Below are positions 18,456-26,007 of a stretch of 39,880 nt of DNA, piece by piece. The notes beneath the pieces were generated by a model. It saw nothing but the letters and a program-made list of their open reading frames with translations. It did not search any database and was not told where the DNA came from. Numbering within the stretch: the stretch's first letter is position 1; each line of letters opens with the position of its first letter. The stretch comes from Bryobacterales bacterium (GTDB lineage Bacteria > Acidobacteriota > Terriglobia > Bryobacterales > Bryobacteraceae): NCBI GenBank assembly GCA_003167495.1, contig PMSX01000222.1:1-39880 (forward strand). The letters are read 5' to 3'. The position numbers were made by a program, and so were the translations under genes.

Positions 18456-18500
18456 CGCTCCGGCTCGGAGGTCCTTACTGAGCCGTGAAGGAGCGGCAAC
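18456..18500. repeat. dispersed repeat, copy 2, with a perfect two-block hairpin
   Basis: CGCTCC-GGCTC (18456-18466) is complementary to GAGCC (18480-18484) and GGAGCG (18490-18495), giving an 11-pair stem interrupted by the five bases GTGAA. The right arm through CGGCAAC is a shortened form of the GAGCCGCGACTG repeat found at 4.3 and 31.6 kb. It lies in the 211-bp divergent gap between the methyltransferase and the KdpD-like gene, so it may affect either transcript. No promoter is clear, although GATAAT occurs at 18566-18571. Confidence 0.5.
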
Positions 18501-18547
18501 GATACTCCAATTTACGCAATTAGGCACTAGTTCGTCACGCCGCCCAT

Positions 18548-19678
18548 TTGCAAGCCCTTTCAGGCGATAATAGTTTTGTGGCTGCCATCAGTGAAAAAAA
18601 ACCGACTCCAGAACAGCTCTTACGCCAGTTGGAGTCCGATGAAGAATACCAAGCGACTGCGCGGCTGAAGATCTTTCTGGGCTACGCCTCTGGCGTGGGC
18701 AAAAGTTTTCGGATGCTCGATGAGGGTCGCCGCCGGCACGAACGCGGGCAAGATGTCGTAGTAGGCGCCATCCAGCCGCTACTAACCGCCGAATTGGCGC
18801 ATACAGTGGCCACCCTGGAAATCATTCCCCTGAAACGGGTGGACAACGTTTCCGTGATGGATTTGCCCGCCATTCTGCGGCGCGCCCCCAAAGTATGTCT
18901 TGTCGACGGTTTGGCCTACGATAATCCGCCCAGCAGCCCTCACGCCAAGCGCTGGCAGGATGTCGAGCAATTGCTCAAGGCCGGTATTTCGGTGATCACA
19001 TCCGTGAACCTGCAGCACATCGAAGAGAAGCGCGAAAGCGTGGAAGCCATTACCGGCAAACACGTCACCGAGACCGTGCCGCTCAGCTTTCTGCAAATGG
19101 CGGACGAAATTGTTGTCGTCGACGCCCCGCCATCGGCATGCCTCGATTCAGGCGAAACGGGCACCGGCGCCAAAGGAAAACTGACGCAGCATCAGCTTTC
19201 CGAATTGCGCGAAATCGCCTTGCTGCTCGCCGCCGATGTCGTCGATAAGCAGCTCGAACGCTACCTCGCCCTGCATGGCATTGAACAACTTTGGGGCACG
19301 CAAGAGCGCATCGCCGTTTGGCTTTCGCCCGGTTCCGATTACAACCGCATGCTCGACAGCGGCGCGCGCAACCGAGACCGCTTTCACGGCGAATTGATCA
19401 CCGTTCATCTCAATCGCCCCGATTGGTCGCCCGAACAGCGCCAGCACGTGCAGGAAGGTCTAGCCGCCTCGCGCGCCAAACGCGCCGAAATTGCCGAGCT
19501 CGACGGCGAAGATGCTGTGGATACAATTTTGCGCTTTGCCCGCCAGCGCGGCATCACCCAAATCTACGTCGGCCACCGCAGCCGCGACAGTTGGTGGGAA
19601 CGTTGCTTCGGCAGCGATCTCGACCGCTTAATTCGCGCCGCAGAAGGCATTGACGTGCGGGTCTTTCCGCACAATTAG
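18548..19678 (+). CDS. stand-alone KdpD sensor (KdpD domain plus USP domain, no histidine kinase)
   Basis: 376 residues (TTG start at 18548; GTG 18578 is an alternative giving 366). Residues about 40-245 are the KdpD N-terminal domain with Walker A GYASGVGKS (45-53) and the conserved KRWQDVEQLL and NLQHIE segments. The usual Walker-B stretch DELAHTN reads DGLAYDN here (120-126). Residues about 270-376 are a universal-stress-protein fold (IAVWLSPGSDYNRMLDSG, ITQIYVGHRSRDSWWER). Full KdpD continues with four membrane helices and a histidine kinase; these are absent and no remnant follows, so this is a natural short form rather than a truncation. In full-length KdpD this half modulates signalling with ATP or c-di-AMP. 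It is separated from kdpFABC by one antisense gene, and no kdpE lies in the window. Confidence 0.9.
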   Translation: MQALSGDNSFVAAISEKKPTPEQLLRQLESDEEYQATARLKIFLGYASGVGKSFRMLDEGRRRHERGQDVVVGAIQPLLTAELAHTVATLEIIPLKRVDNVSVMDLPAILRRAPKVCLVDGLAYDNPPSSPHAKRWQDVEQLLKAGISVITSVNLQHIEEKRESVEAITGKHVTETVPLSFLQMADEIVVVDAPPSACLDSGETGTGAKGKLTQHQLSELREIALLLAADVVDKQLERYLALHGIEQLWGTQERIAVWLSPGSDYNRMLDSGARNRDRFHGELITVHLNRPDWSPEQRQHVQEGLAASRAKRAEIAELDGEDAVDTILRFARQRGITQIYVGHRSRDSWWERCFGSDLDRLIRAAEGIDVRVFPHN

Positions 19679-19710
19679 CTGTGACTTCCCGCATCCCGAG
19701 CCTCGACCAA

Positions 19711-19799
19711 GCAAAAATGGGGACTGCCACAGCACCCAAAGTCAGTCCGATACGAAGCCGCATGCCGAACCATCGCGTGCTGGCTGTCCCCATTTTTGC
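19711..19799. repeat. REP-like inverted repeat (GCAAAAATGGGGAC arms)
   Basis: The left arm 19711-19735 begins GCAAAAATGGGGACTGCCA and ends GCAC. The right arm 19777-19799 is its reverse complement with one mismatch and a 2-base difference. The arms are separated by about 41 bases that contain no gene. The arm sequence resembles the AAAAATGGGGACAGCCA motifs that, to my knowledge, accompany REP-associated tyrosine transposases in several phyla; no transposase is present here. As RNA it would fold into a long hairpin downstream of the KdpD-like gene and could end or stabilise that transcript. The remaining parts of the 226-bp gap (19679-19904) hold nothing else I recognise. Confidence 0.7.
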
Positions 19800-19904
19800 G
19801 TTGCTCACCGCCTCATCGCGCCGTCGCCGGAATCTTAATCTTTCAGTGCTGAACGCATTTCCCACTGAACAGGAAATCGGCGATGATAAGGAGAAAGCCA
19901 AGAA

Positions 19905-20198
19905 ATGAGTTCGCAAGTCCTCACCCCCAACACGGAATCGGCAATGCTCGCGCGTATACTGCAGGCCGACGAACAGGAATTGACGCTGGATGCCGCCCGT
20001 TATTGGCTTTCCGTGAAGCTGCCCGTCAGCGATCAAGATCGTGTGGATGAATTGTCCGCAAAGGCAAGGGCCGGATCGCTTACCGATACCGAAACCCAGG
20101 AATTGGACAATTATCTGCACATCGGGTTTTTGGTGGGCACGATGCAAGCTAAGGCTCGCCGGTTGCTGCCAATGGAATCGACTTTAGACCCCCAGTGA
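19905..20198 (+). CDS. small helical protein of unknown function paired with an HNH gene
   Basis: 97 residues, soluble, mostly helical and acidic, starting at ATG 19905 with AGGAGA about 10 bases before it. The middle (YWLSVKLPVSDQDRVDELSAKARAGSLTDTETQELDNYLHIG) looks like a compact helical repeat. I recognise it only as a companion often seen before HNH nuclease genes in acidobacterial and planctomycete genomes. Its stop overlaps the GTG start of the HNH gene (GTGA at 20195-20198), so the pair is translationally coupled. It might be an antidote or a DNA-binding partner, but the sequence does not show this. Confidence 0.7.
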   Translation: MSSQVLTPNTESAMLARILQADEQELTLDAARYWLSVKLPVSDQDRVDELSAKARAGSLTDTETQELDNYLHIGFLVGTMQAKARRLLPMESTLDPQ

Positions 20199-20595
20199 AT
20201 CCCGACTTGGCGCAGACCGTTCGAGAGCGAGCGGGCGAGCGTTGCGAGTACTGCCGTATTCCGCAATCGGCGCTTCAGTTCCGCTTTCAAATCGACCACA
20301 TCATCGCCGAACAGCACGGTGGAGAAACCGTTTTAGAAAATCTCGCTTTCGCGTGTCCTCACTGCAATCGCTATAAAGGTCCCAATATCGCCGGCCTCGA
20401 CGCACAACCTGGTCAACTCGTGCGTTTATTTCATCCGCGCATTGACGAATGGATCGAGCATTTTCAATTGGTGGGAGCCCACTTGCGGGCAACACGCCGG
20501 TCGGGCGTGCGACCGTTCAGGTGTTGGCGATGAATGCCGACGAGCTACTGCGCTTCAGGATGGCGCTTCTCCAAGCAGGAGTGCCTTTTTTCTGA
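20195..20595 (+). pseudogene. HNH endonuclease with a -1 frameshift near its 3' end
   Basis: The first 95 residues are a standard HNH protein: ERCEYCRIPQ gives the first zinc cysteines, FQIDHIIAEQHGG holds the catalytic His and Asp, and LENLAFACPHCNRYKG gives the second cysteine pair and the HNH asparagine. After GAHLR the frame runs off into non-protein sequence and stops at 20533. One frame over, from about 20491, the sequence reads NTPVGRATVQVL then AMNADELLRFRMALLQAGVP and ends at TGA 20593-20595, which is the expected C-terminus of this family. Adding one G to the GGG at 20487-20489 would restore a 133-residue protein. The nuclease core is complete, so activity may survive. The start is GTG 20195, overlapping the upstream gene. 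Confidence 0.8.
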
Positions 20596-20671
20596 AGATA
20601 AATTGCCACACACTCAACGTTCTCCCTTGCAGACACGCATGCTGCGCCCCGTGCTTCACTTAAGTCAAGAT

Positions 20672-20677
20672 GGAGAG
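20672..20677 (+). promoter_or_regulatory. ribosome binding site that decides the bshB1 start
   Basis: GGAGAG overlaps the upstream in-frame ATG (20670) and lies 4 bases before GTG 20682. A site in this position can serve only the GTG, so the annotated protein should begin there. Confidence 0.55.
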
Positions 20678-20681
20678 CATC

Positions 20682-21389
20682 GTGCCAGTCGATGTTTTGT
20701 TCTTTGGGGCGCATCCCGACGATGTGGAATGGGGTGCCGGCGGAATTGCACTCCTCTTGCGCGAGCGCGCTCTTTCGTTCGCGATCATCGATCTGACACG
20801 GGGCGAATTAGGCTCGCGCGGAACCCCGCAGGAACGCAGTAACGAAGCTACGCTCGCTGCCGAATTCATGGGCTCGCAAGCGCGCGTGAATCTGGATCTC
20901 CCCGATGGCGCTGTTCAAGACAGCCCCGCAAACAGGCTCCTCGTCGCCCGCGCGATCAGGCAGTACCAGCCGAAAATTGTACTGGCGCCTTTGTGGGAGG
21001 ACCGCCATCCCGACCACGCCGCCGCTGGCTTGCTCGTTCGGAATTCGCCTCTTTACTGCACGCTGACGAAGACCGAAGACCCAAACCCGCCCCACCTGCC
21101 GGATACGTTCTTGTACTATCCGCTGCACAAAGCAGCGCACGCGACCTTCGTGGTCGATACGTCGGAGGTGTTTGCGCGCAAGCTGGAATTGCTGCGCCTA
21201 CATCATTCGCAATTCGGCAAAACGGCGCAGGAATTTGGTGTGCTGGCGCAGGGAATCGGCGATTATTTGTATGGTCTGGAGACGCGCGACCGGCATTATG
21301 GTTCGCAAGCGGGATTCCGTTTTGGCGAAGCCCTGATTACCGATCGGCCTGTCAAACTGCGTGGACTGGAAAGTCTCCTAAAGCTCTGA
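20682..21389 (+). CDS. bshB1: bacillithiol biosynthesis deacetylase BshB1
   Basis: PIG-L-family zinc deacetylase that converts GlcNAc-malate to GlcN-malate, the second step of bacillithiol synthesis. I choose GTG 20682 over ATG 20670: GGAGAG (20672-20677) sits just before it, and BshB1 proteins begin a few residues before DVL-FGAHPDD. The zinc-binding AHPDD motif is within the first 13 residues, HPDHAAAG supplies the third ligand region, and DGAVQDS, LYYPLHKA and the RDRHYGSQAGFRFGEAL tail are characteristic of the BshB1 subgroup. The length of 235 is typical. No bshA or bshC is in the window, so the pathway genes are scattered. It is not obviously in an operon. Confidence 0.92.
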   Translation: MPVDVLFFGAHPDDVEWGAGGIALLLRERALSFAIIDLTRGELGSRGTPQERSNEATLAAEFMGSQARVNLDLPDGAVQDSPANRLLVARAIRQYQPKIVLAPLWEDRHPDHAAAGLLVRNSPLYCTLTKTEDPNPPHLPDTFLYYPLHKAAHATFVVDTSEVFARKLELLRLHHSQFGKTAQEFGVLAQGIGDYLYGLETRDRHYGSQAGFRFGEALITDRPVKLRGLESLLKL

Positions 21390-21494
21390 AAGGCGCGCTA
21401 TAGCATGGAGAAAGATACGGAGAGTAATCAAGTTGTCGTCACCTATGACAGCTTCAATACGGGAAAGGGAGGTTTGGTTTCGCTAAGATAACGC

Positions 21495-22724
21495 ATGGTC
21501 AGCGTTGGAGACAATCTGCAGATGGCCATTGCTGCGCTCAATGCTTATAAGCTCAGGGCGGCTCTCACCGTTTTGGGTCTAACCATGGGCGTGGCCACTC
21601 TCATGACAGTGATGACGCTCGTTCAAGGCGCGAATCTCTACGTCGAGCAGAAAATTGCCAATTTGGGGACCAATGTGTTCCGCCTTGCCAAGACACCCTT
21701 TGCCGTGGTGGATTTTACGGTGGTCGTGAAATCGTTGAAGAACAAGAACATCGATATTCTCGATTACCGGTCAGTGGCTGAACTATGCAATGCCTGCGAG
21801 CAAGTGGGTGCATCGGCAACCAGCACACTCTCGGTGCAATATGCCAACAAACAGACAGACGATACGTCGATCATCGGGTACACGCCCAACATGATTGATA
21901 TCGACACGCGGACTTTGGAGTATGGCCGCTACTTCACTCCAGGAGAGGACAAGCACGCGGCGTATGTGTGCGTGATTGGCTCGTCGCTGGTGGATCACTT
22001 TTTTCCCAGTGAAGATCCCATCGGCCAAACCATACGCACCGGGAGCCTGCAGTTTGAAGTGGTTGGGACATTCAAGAAGCTGGGATCGGTGCTCGGACAG
22101 GATCAGGATAACTATGTGGTGATTCCGCTGAACACTTTTTTGAAAGTGCGCGGTACGCGGACGAGTTTGACGCTGGAGATTAAAGCGTCGGGCGGCGAAA
22201 AGAATTTCAACGAAGCGCAGGACGAGGCGCGCGTGATTATGCGAACGCGGCGGCACGACCCACCTGGCAAAGAAGACAGCTTTTTTATCGGCACTTCGCA
22301 GAGCTACATTTCGCTGTGGCAGAGCATCAGCGGGTCGTTCTTCGCGGTGTTCGTCATGGTGAGTTCCATCTCTGCCATGGTCGGTGGCATCGTCATTATG
22401 AACGTGATGCTGGTGAGCGTGGCGCAACGGACGCGCGAGATTGGCTTGCGGCGGGCGATGGGTGCTACGAAAACCGATATTCTGCGGCAGTTTTTGGCCG
22501 AGAGTCTGCTGCAATGCCTGATAGGCGGTGCGGTTGGTATTGCCATCGGCTTCTGCTGCGCGCTGGCCTTGCGGACGCTTACTTCGTTTCCCGCATCGGT
22601 CAAGACGTGGGTGGCACTGCTGGGGTTGGTCCTGAGTTCGGCCATCGGGTTGTTCTTTGGAATCTATCCGGCCCGGAAAGCGGCGGGGCTTGATCCGGTA
22701 ACCGCGCTCCGAACGGAGACGTGA
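21495..22724 (+). CDS. MacB-type ABC transporter permease (first of two)
   Basis: 409 residues with the MacB layout: an N-terminal helix (LRAALTVLGLTMGVATLMTVMTL, about 22-44), a periplasmic MacB_PCD domain (about 50-275) and three C-terminal FtsX helices with the cytoplasmic coupling motif RTREIGLRRAMGATKTDI. It ends in IYPARKAAGLDPVTALRTE, the family signature. MacB-class permeases move peptides, lipids or drugs by mechanotransmission and need an ATPase subunit, which is neither fused here nor adjacent. The stop is immediately followed by the start of a second permease (22725), so the two are likely partners in a heterodimer. About 105 bases separate it from bshB1. Confidence 0.9.
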   Translation: MVSVGDNLQMAIAALNAYKLRAALTVLGLTMGVATLMTVMTLVQGANLYVEQKIANLGTNVFRLAKTPFAVVDFTVVVKSLKNKNIDILDYRSVAELCNACEQVGASATSTLSVQYANKQTDDTSIIGYTPNMIDIDTRTLEYGRYFTPGEDKHAAYVCVIGSSLVDHFFPSEDPIGQTIRTGSLQFEVVGTFKKLGSVLGQDQDNYVVIPLNTFLKVRGTRTSLTLEIKASGGEKNFNEAQDEARVIMRTRRHDPPGKEDSFFIGTSQSYISLWQSISGSFFAVFVMVSSISAMVGGIVIMNVMLVSVAQRTREIGLRRAMGATKTDILRQFLAESLLQCLIGGAVGIAIGFCCALALRTLTSFPASVKTWVALLGLVLSSAIGLFFGIYPARKAAGLDPVTALRTET

Positions 22725-23981
22725 ATGACGCGGCACGAAGCATTGGAAAATGTGTCCGTGGCGATTGAGACGCTACGCGCCAACAAGGTGCGCTCAAGCC
22801 TGACGATTTTGGGCATTGTGGTCGGAGTCACAACAGTGATTGCCGTCGCGTCGATCATCGACGGGCTGAATGGCGAAATCAAGGACCGCGTGTCACGGCT
22901 AGGATCGAACACGCTGTTTATTACGCGCATTCCACCCATGCAGAATACTCAGCGGTTGCCGGAGAAGATCCGCGTACGGAAGTATCTGGAAGATGAGGAT
23001 GCAGCCTTCGTAGCCGAAGCGAGTCCAGCGGTTTCTTATGCGACGGTGTTCGCTAACCGTATCAACTTCAATGAACAGACGGATGAAATTCGTTACGGGA
23101 ACGCTCATGTGGAGCGGTTTTTTCTGCGTGGCGTACAGCCCCAGTACATCAACGCATTTCCGTTGTTCGCGGTGGAGAATGGGCGGTTCATTTCGGCTTT
23201 TGACGAAGAACACGCGCGCCATGTGATCGTGATTGGCCGGTCTATTGCCGAATCGCTGTTCGCGAACCTGGATCCACTGGGCAAGGAGGTGCGGCTCAAT
23301 GGGAGGTTGTATGAGGTGATTGGTGTGTTTGAACCCGACCAAGGATTGTTTTCGGCCTTCGGGGTAGATCAGTTTGCCTGTATTCCTATGAGCAATTTCC
23401 GCAAGAGCTTCCAAGACATTCGCGAGCGTTTCATTGCAGTAGCGGGTAAGAAGGAGTTTTCAATGGAGACACTCAAAGGCCAGGTGGACGAAGCAATGCG
23501 GCGCAAACGGCACGTTCCGTATAACAAGGAAGACGATTTTGATATCTCGTCACCGGACTTCTTAACCTCGTTGTGGAATCAGCTAACGGGTGCTTTGGTG
23601 TTGCTCACCGGCATCATCAGCGCCGTTGGATTGCTCGTCGGCGGGATCGGCGTGATGAACATTATGTTGATTTCAGTGACGGAAAGAACCGCGGAGATTG
23701 GCGTGCGCAAAGCGGTCGGCGCGCGCCGCTCCGATATACGAGTGCAGTTTTTGTTGGAGGCGACGATGCTTTCGTGTGTCGGCGGTGTGATCGGCATTTT
23801 GATGGGCGCGTTGATCGCCCTGTTGGTGCGCACGGTGCTGCCCGCAATACCGGCGTTTGTTTCGCCGCTATGGGTCATCTTAGGCTTTACAATTTCGGTA
23901 GGAGTGGGTTTGTTTTTCGGATACTATCCAGCAAATCGCGCCGCTAATTTAGATCCAATCGTCTGCTTGCGCTACGAATAA
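22725..23981 (+). CDS. MacB-type ABC transporter permease (second of two)
   Basis: 418 residues with the same domain order as the preceding gene: N-terminal helix (SSLTILGIVVGVTTVIAVASI), periplasmic domain (about 50-280), three FtsX helices with TERTAEIGVRKAVGARRSDI, and the terminal YYPANRAANLDPIVCLRYE. The two proteins are clearly paralogous, yet diverged enough to act as a heterodimer. The ATG directly follows the upstream TGA. It converges on the acyl-CoA dehydrogenase gene with a 9-base gap and no evident terminator. The required ATPase must be encoded elsewhere, possibly shared with another permease. Confidence 0.9.
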   Translation: MTRHEALENVSVAIETLRANKVRSSLTILGIVVGVTTVIAVASIIDGLNGEIKDRVSRLGSNTLFITRIPPMQNTQRLPEKIRVRKYLEDEDAAFVAEASPAVSYATVFANRINFNEQTDEIRYGNAHVERFFLRGVQPQYINAFPLFAVENGRFISAFDEEHARHVIVIGRSIAESLFANLDPLGKEVRLNGRLYEVIGVFEPDQGLFSAFGVDQFACIPMSNFRKSFQDIRERFIAVAGKKEFSMETLKGQVDEAMRRKRHVPYNKEDDFDISSPDFLTSLWNQLTGALVLLTGIISAVGLLVGGIGVMNIMLISVTERTAEIGVRKAVGARRSDIRVQFLLEATMLSCVGGVIGILMGALIALLVRTVLPAIPAFVSPLWVILGFTISVGVGLFFGYYPANRAANLDPIVCLRYE

Positions 23982-23990
23982 GAATATGAT

Positions 23991-25148
23991 TTACGCTTTG
24001 CGCAATTCTAACTTGGCAATCGATTCCAGATGAACTTCATCCGGCCCGTCTGCCAGGCGAAGCGTACGAATATTCGCCCAAGCGGAGGCAAGGAAGAAAT
24101 CTTCAGACACGCCCGCGCCGCCGTGCGCTTGAATCGCTCGGTCTAACACACGCAGGGCGACGTTGGGCGCCACCACTTTGATCATCGCGATCTCAGCGCG
24201 CGCTTCTTTATTGCCAACAGTGTCCATCATCTCCGCGGCTTTCAGAGTTAACAACCGCGCCTGATCGATTTCGATGCGGGATTGAGCAATATCGGCGCGA
24301 ATGGTGCCTTGTTCGGCGAGAGGTTTGCCGAAGGCGATGCGCGACTTAACTCGGACGCACATCGCTTCCAGCGCGCGTTCGGCGGCACCGATGCAGCGCA
24401 TGCAATGATGAATGCGCCCGGGCCCCAGACGGCCTTGCGCGATCTCGAAGCCGCGGCCTTCGCCCAGCAAAATGTTCGAAGCGGGTACCCGCACGTTTTC
24501 GAAACTGACTTCCCCATGTCCGTGCGGCGCGTGATCGTAACCGAAGACAGTCAGCAACCGCTCAATGCGGACACCGGGCGCATCCATGGGTACAAGGATC
24601 ATCGACTGTTGTTTGTGGTCCGGGGCCGCAGCGTCCGTCTTGCCCATGAAGATGGCGATTTTGCAGCGCGGGTCTCCGGCGCCGGAAGTCCACCACTTGC
24701 GGCCGTTGATGACGTATTCGTCACCTTGCCGGATGATGCTGGCTTGAATATTGGTGGCGTCGGACGACGCGACGGCTGGCTCGGTCATGGCGAAGCAGGA
24801 GCGGATTTCGCCTGCAAGAAGAGGCTTGAGCCAGCGCTCCTTTTGTTCGGACGAGCCGTAGCGCGCGAGCACTTCCATATTGCCGGTGTCGGGCGCCGAG
24901 CAGTTGAAAATCTCGGGAGCCATCACCGAACGGCCCATGATTTCGCAGAGCGGTGCGTATTCGGCGTTCTTTAGATTTTCGGGGAGGAAAAGATTCCAGA
25001 GGCCGGCGGCACGCGCTTTGGGTTTGAGTTCTTCAATGACGGGCGACACCGCCCAGCGGTTGCGTTCGATCGCTCCGTAGTAACGCTTTTCATTGGGATA
25101 GACGTATTCGTCCATGAAAGCGAGCAATTGCTCGCGCAGAGGTGGCAT
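23991..25148 (-). CDS. ACAD11-like acyl-CoA dehydrogenase
   Basis: 385-residue flavoprotein of the acyl-CoA dehydrogenase fold. [16 protein letters not shown] and [18 protein letters not shown] line the flavin site, and [21 protein letters not shown] and [10 protein letters not shown] lie in the helical domain. The strings [23 protein letters not shown] and [16 protein letters not shown] are markers of the ACAD10/ACAD11 subgroup rather than of ordinary beta-oxidation enzymes; the loop where medium-chain enzymes have the catalytic Glu of YEGT reads ADGP here. In mammals and in the bacterial levulinate pathway such enzymes act on 4-phosphorylated acyl-CoAs made by a kinase partner. A kinase of that type is encoded in the same run. 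It starts 2 bases after the enoyl-CoA hydratase stop. Confidence 0.9.
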   Translation of the reverse strand: MPPLREQLLAFMDEYVYPNEKRYYGAIERNRWAVSPVIEELKPKARAAGLWNLFLPENLKNAEYAPLCEIMGRSVMAPEIFNCSAPDTGNMEVLARYGSSEQKERWLKPLLAGEIRSCFAMTEPAVASSDATNIQASIIRQGDEYVINGRKWWTSGAGDPRCKIAIFMGKTDAAAPDHKQQSMILVPMDAPGVRIERLLTVFGYDHAPHGHGEVSFENVRVPASNILLGEGRGFEIAQGRLGPGRIHHCMRCIGAAERALEAMCVRVKSRIAFGKPLAEQGTIRADIAQSRIEIDQARLLTLKAAEMMDTVGNKEARAEIAMIKVVAPNVALRVLDRAIQAHGGAGVSEDFFLASAWANIRTLRLADGPDEVHLESIAKLELRKA

Positions 25149-25150
25149 GG

Positions 25151-25978
25151 CTATTTTCCGGTGAAACGAGGCGCTCGTTTTTCGCGGAAGTGGGCGACGC
25201 CTTCTTTGAAGTCCTCACAATCCAGGCTCTTTAGGAGTTCGCGCTCAGCAAGTTGGGAGGCTTCTGTCAGTGTTTGGGAGAGTCCTTCGTAAATCTGTTG
25301 CTTCATGACTCGGAGAGAGCGAGGGCTGGACAGAGAAACGAGTTCCGTGACATAGGCGCGCACTTTAGCGGCGAAAGCATCTTGCGGAAAAACTTGGTTC
25401 ACCAGGCCCATGCGCAAAGCCTCGGCGGCATCGATGGCGCGCGCGGTGAAAAGCAAATCGATCGCACTCGGTAAACCCACAATGCGCGGGAGTATCCAGG
25501 CAATGCCATATTCCGCGATAAGGCCGCGGCGCGCGAAGGTGGTGCTGAATTTGGCCGAGTCTGAGGCCAAGCGGAGGTCGCAGTAGAGAGTGAGAATCAA
25601 GCCAAGGCCGACAACGGGGCCATTGATAGCGGCGATCACAGGTTTCGAGAGTGCTGGGAAGTATGAGTATTGTTGGGCGAAATCGCCTGTGTGGGTGTGA
25701 GCTATCCTGCCGGTTGAACCTTGGTCGACAACAGTTTGGAGGAGCGACATATCGGCGCCGGCGCAAAATCCGCGCCCTTCGCCCGTCAGGATGATGGCGC
25801 GCACGCTGTTGTCTTTATCGGCTTCGAGCATGGCGGCGCGGACTTCGCCTTCCATGATTTCAGTCCAGGCGTTCAGTTTTTCGGGCCTGTTCAGAGTGAT
25901 GGTCGCGATAGCGTCGGCTATTTCAACTTTCGTTTCCAGTCGTTCCATTGTGTCGGCCATTTGTGGGGCGGATGGCAT
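25151..25978 (-). CDS. enoyl-CoA hydratase/isomerase family protein
   Basis: 275-residue crotonase-fold enzyme. [16 protein letters not shown] and [12 protein letters not shown] form the oxyanion hole and CoA pocket; [28 protein letters not shown] contains the region of the catalytic glutamates, with the first apparently replaced (IAEYGIAW). The C-terminal [16 protein letters not shown] is standard. Likely role: hydration of an enoyl-CoA in acyl-CoA breakdown, between the ACAD step and thiolysis. The first six residues may not be translated, since ATG at 25958-25960 is a second candidate start. It lies 29 bases after ilvD and 2 before the dehydrogenase gene. Confidence 0.88.
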   Translation of the reverse strand: MPSAPQMADTMERLETKVEIADAIATITLNRPEKLNAWTEIMEGEVRAAMLEADKDNSVRAIILTGEGRGFCAGADMSLLQTVVDQGSTGRIAHTHTGDFAQQYSYFPALSKPVIAAINGPVVGLGLILTLYCDLRLASDSAKFSTTFARRGLIAEYGIAWILPRIVGLPSAIDLLFTARAIDAAEALRMGLVNQVFPQDAFAAKVRAYVTELVSLSSPRSLRVMKQQIYEGLSQTLTEASQLAERELLKSLDCEDFKEGVAHFREKRAPRFTGK

Positions 25979-26007
25979 CCCGCGCGCAGATTAAAAATCG
26001 GCGCCCC

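Noticed and set aside
18566..18571. GATAAT as a -10 box giving a leaderless KdpD-like mRNA from GTG 18578
   Set aside because: No -35 element at suitable spacing; one hexamer is not enough to call a promoter.
19679..19904. Remnant of a KdpD histidine kinase after the short KdpD
   Set aside because: All frames were read; no membrane helices, H-box or ATPase motifs appear, only the REP-like palindrome.
21404..21490. 28-codon frame (ATG to TAA) just before the first MacB-type permease
   Set aside because: No membrane helix, motif or conserved look and no clear ribosome site; random frames of this size are expected.
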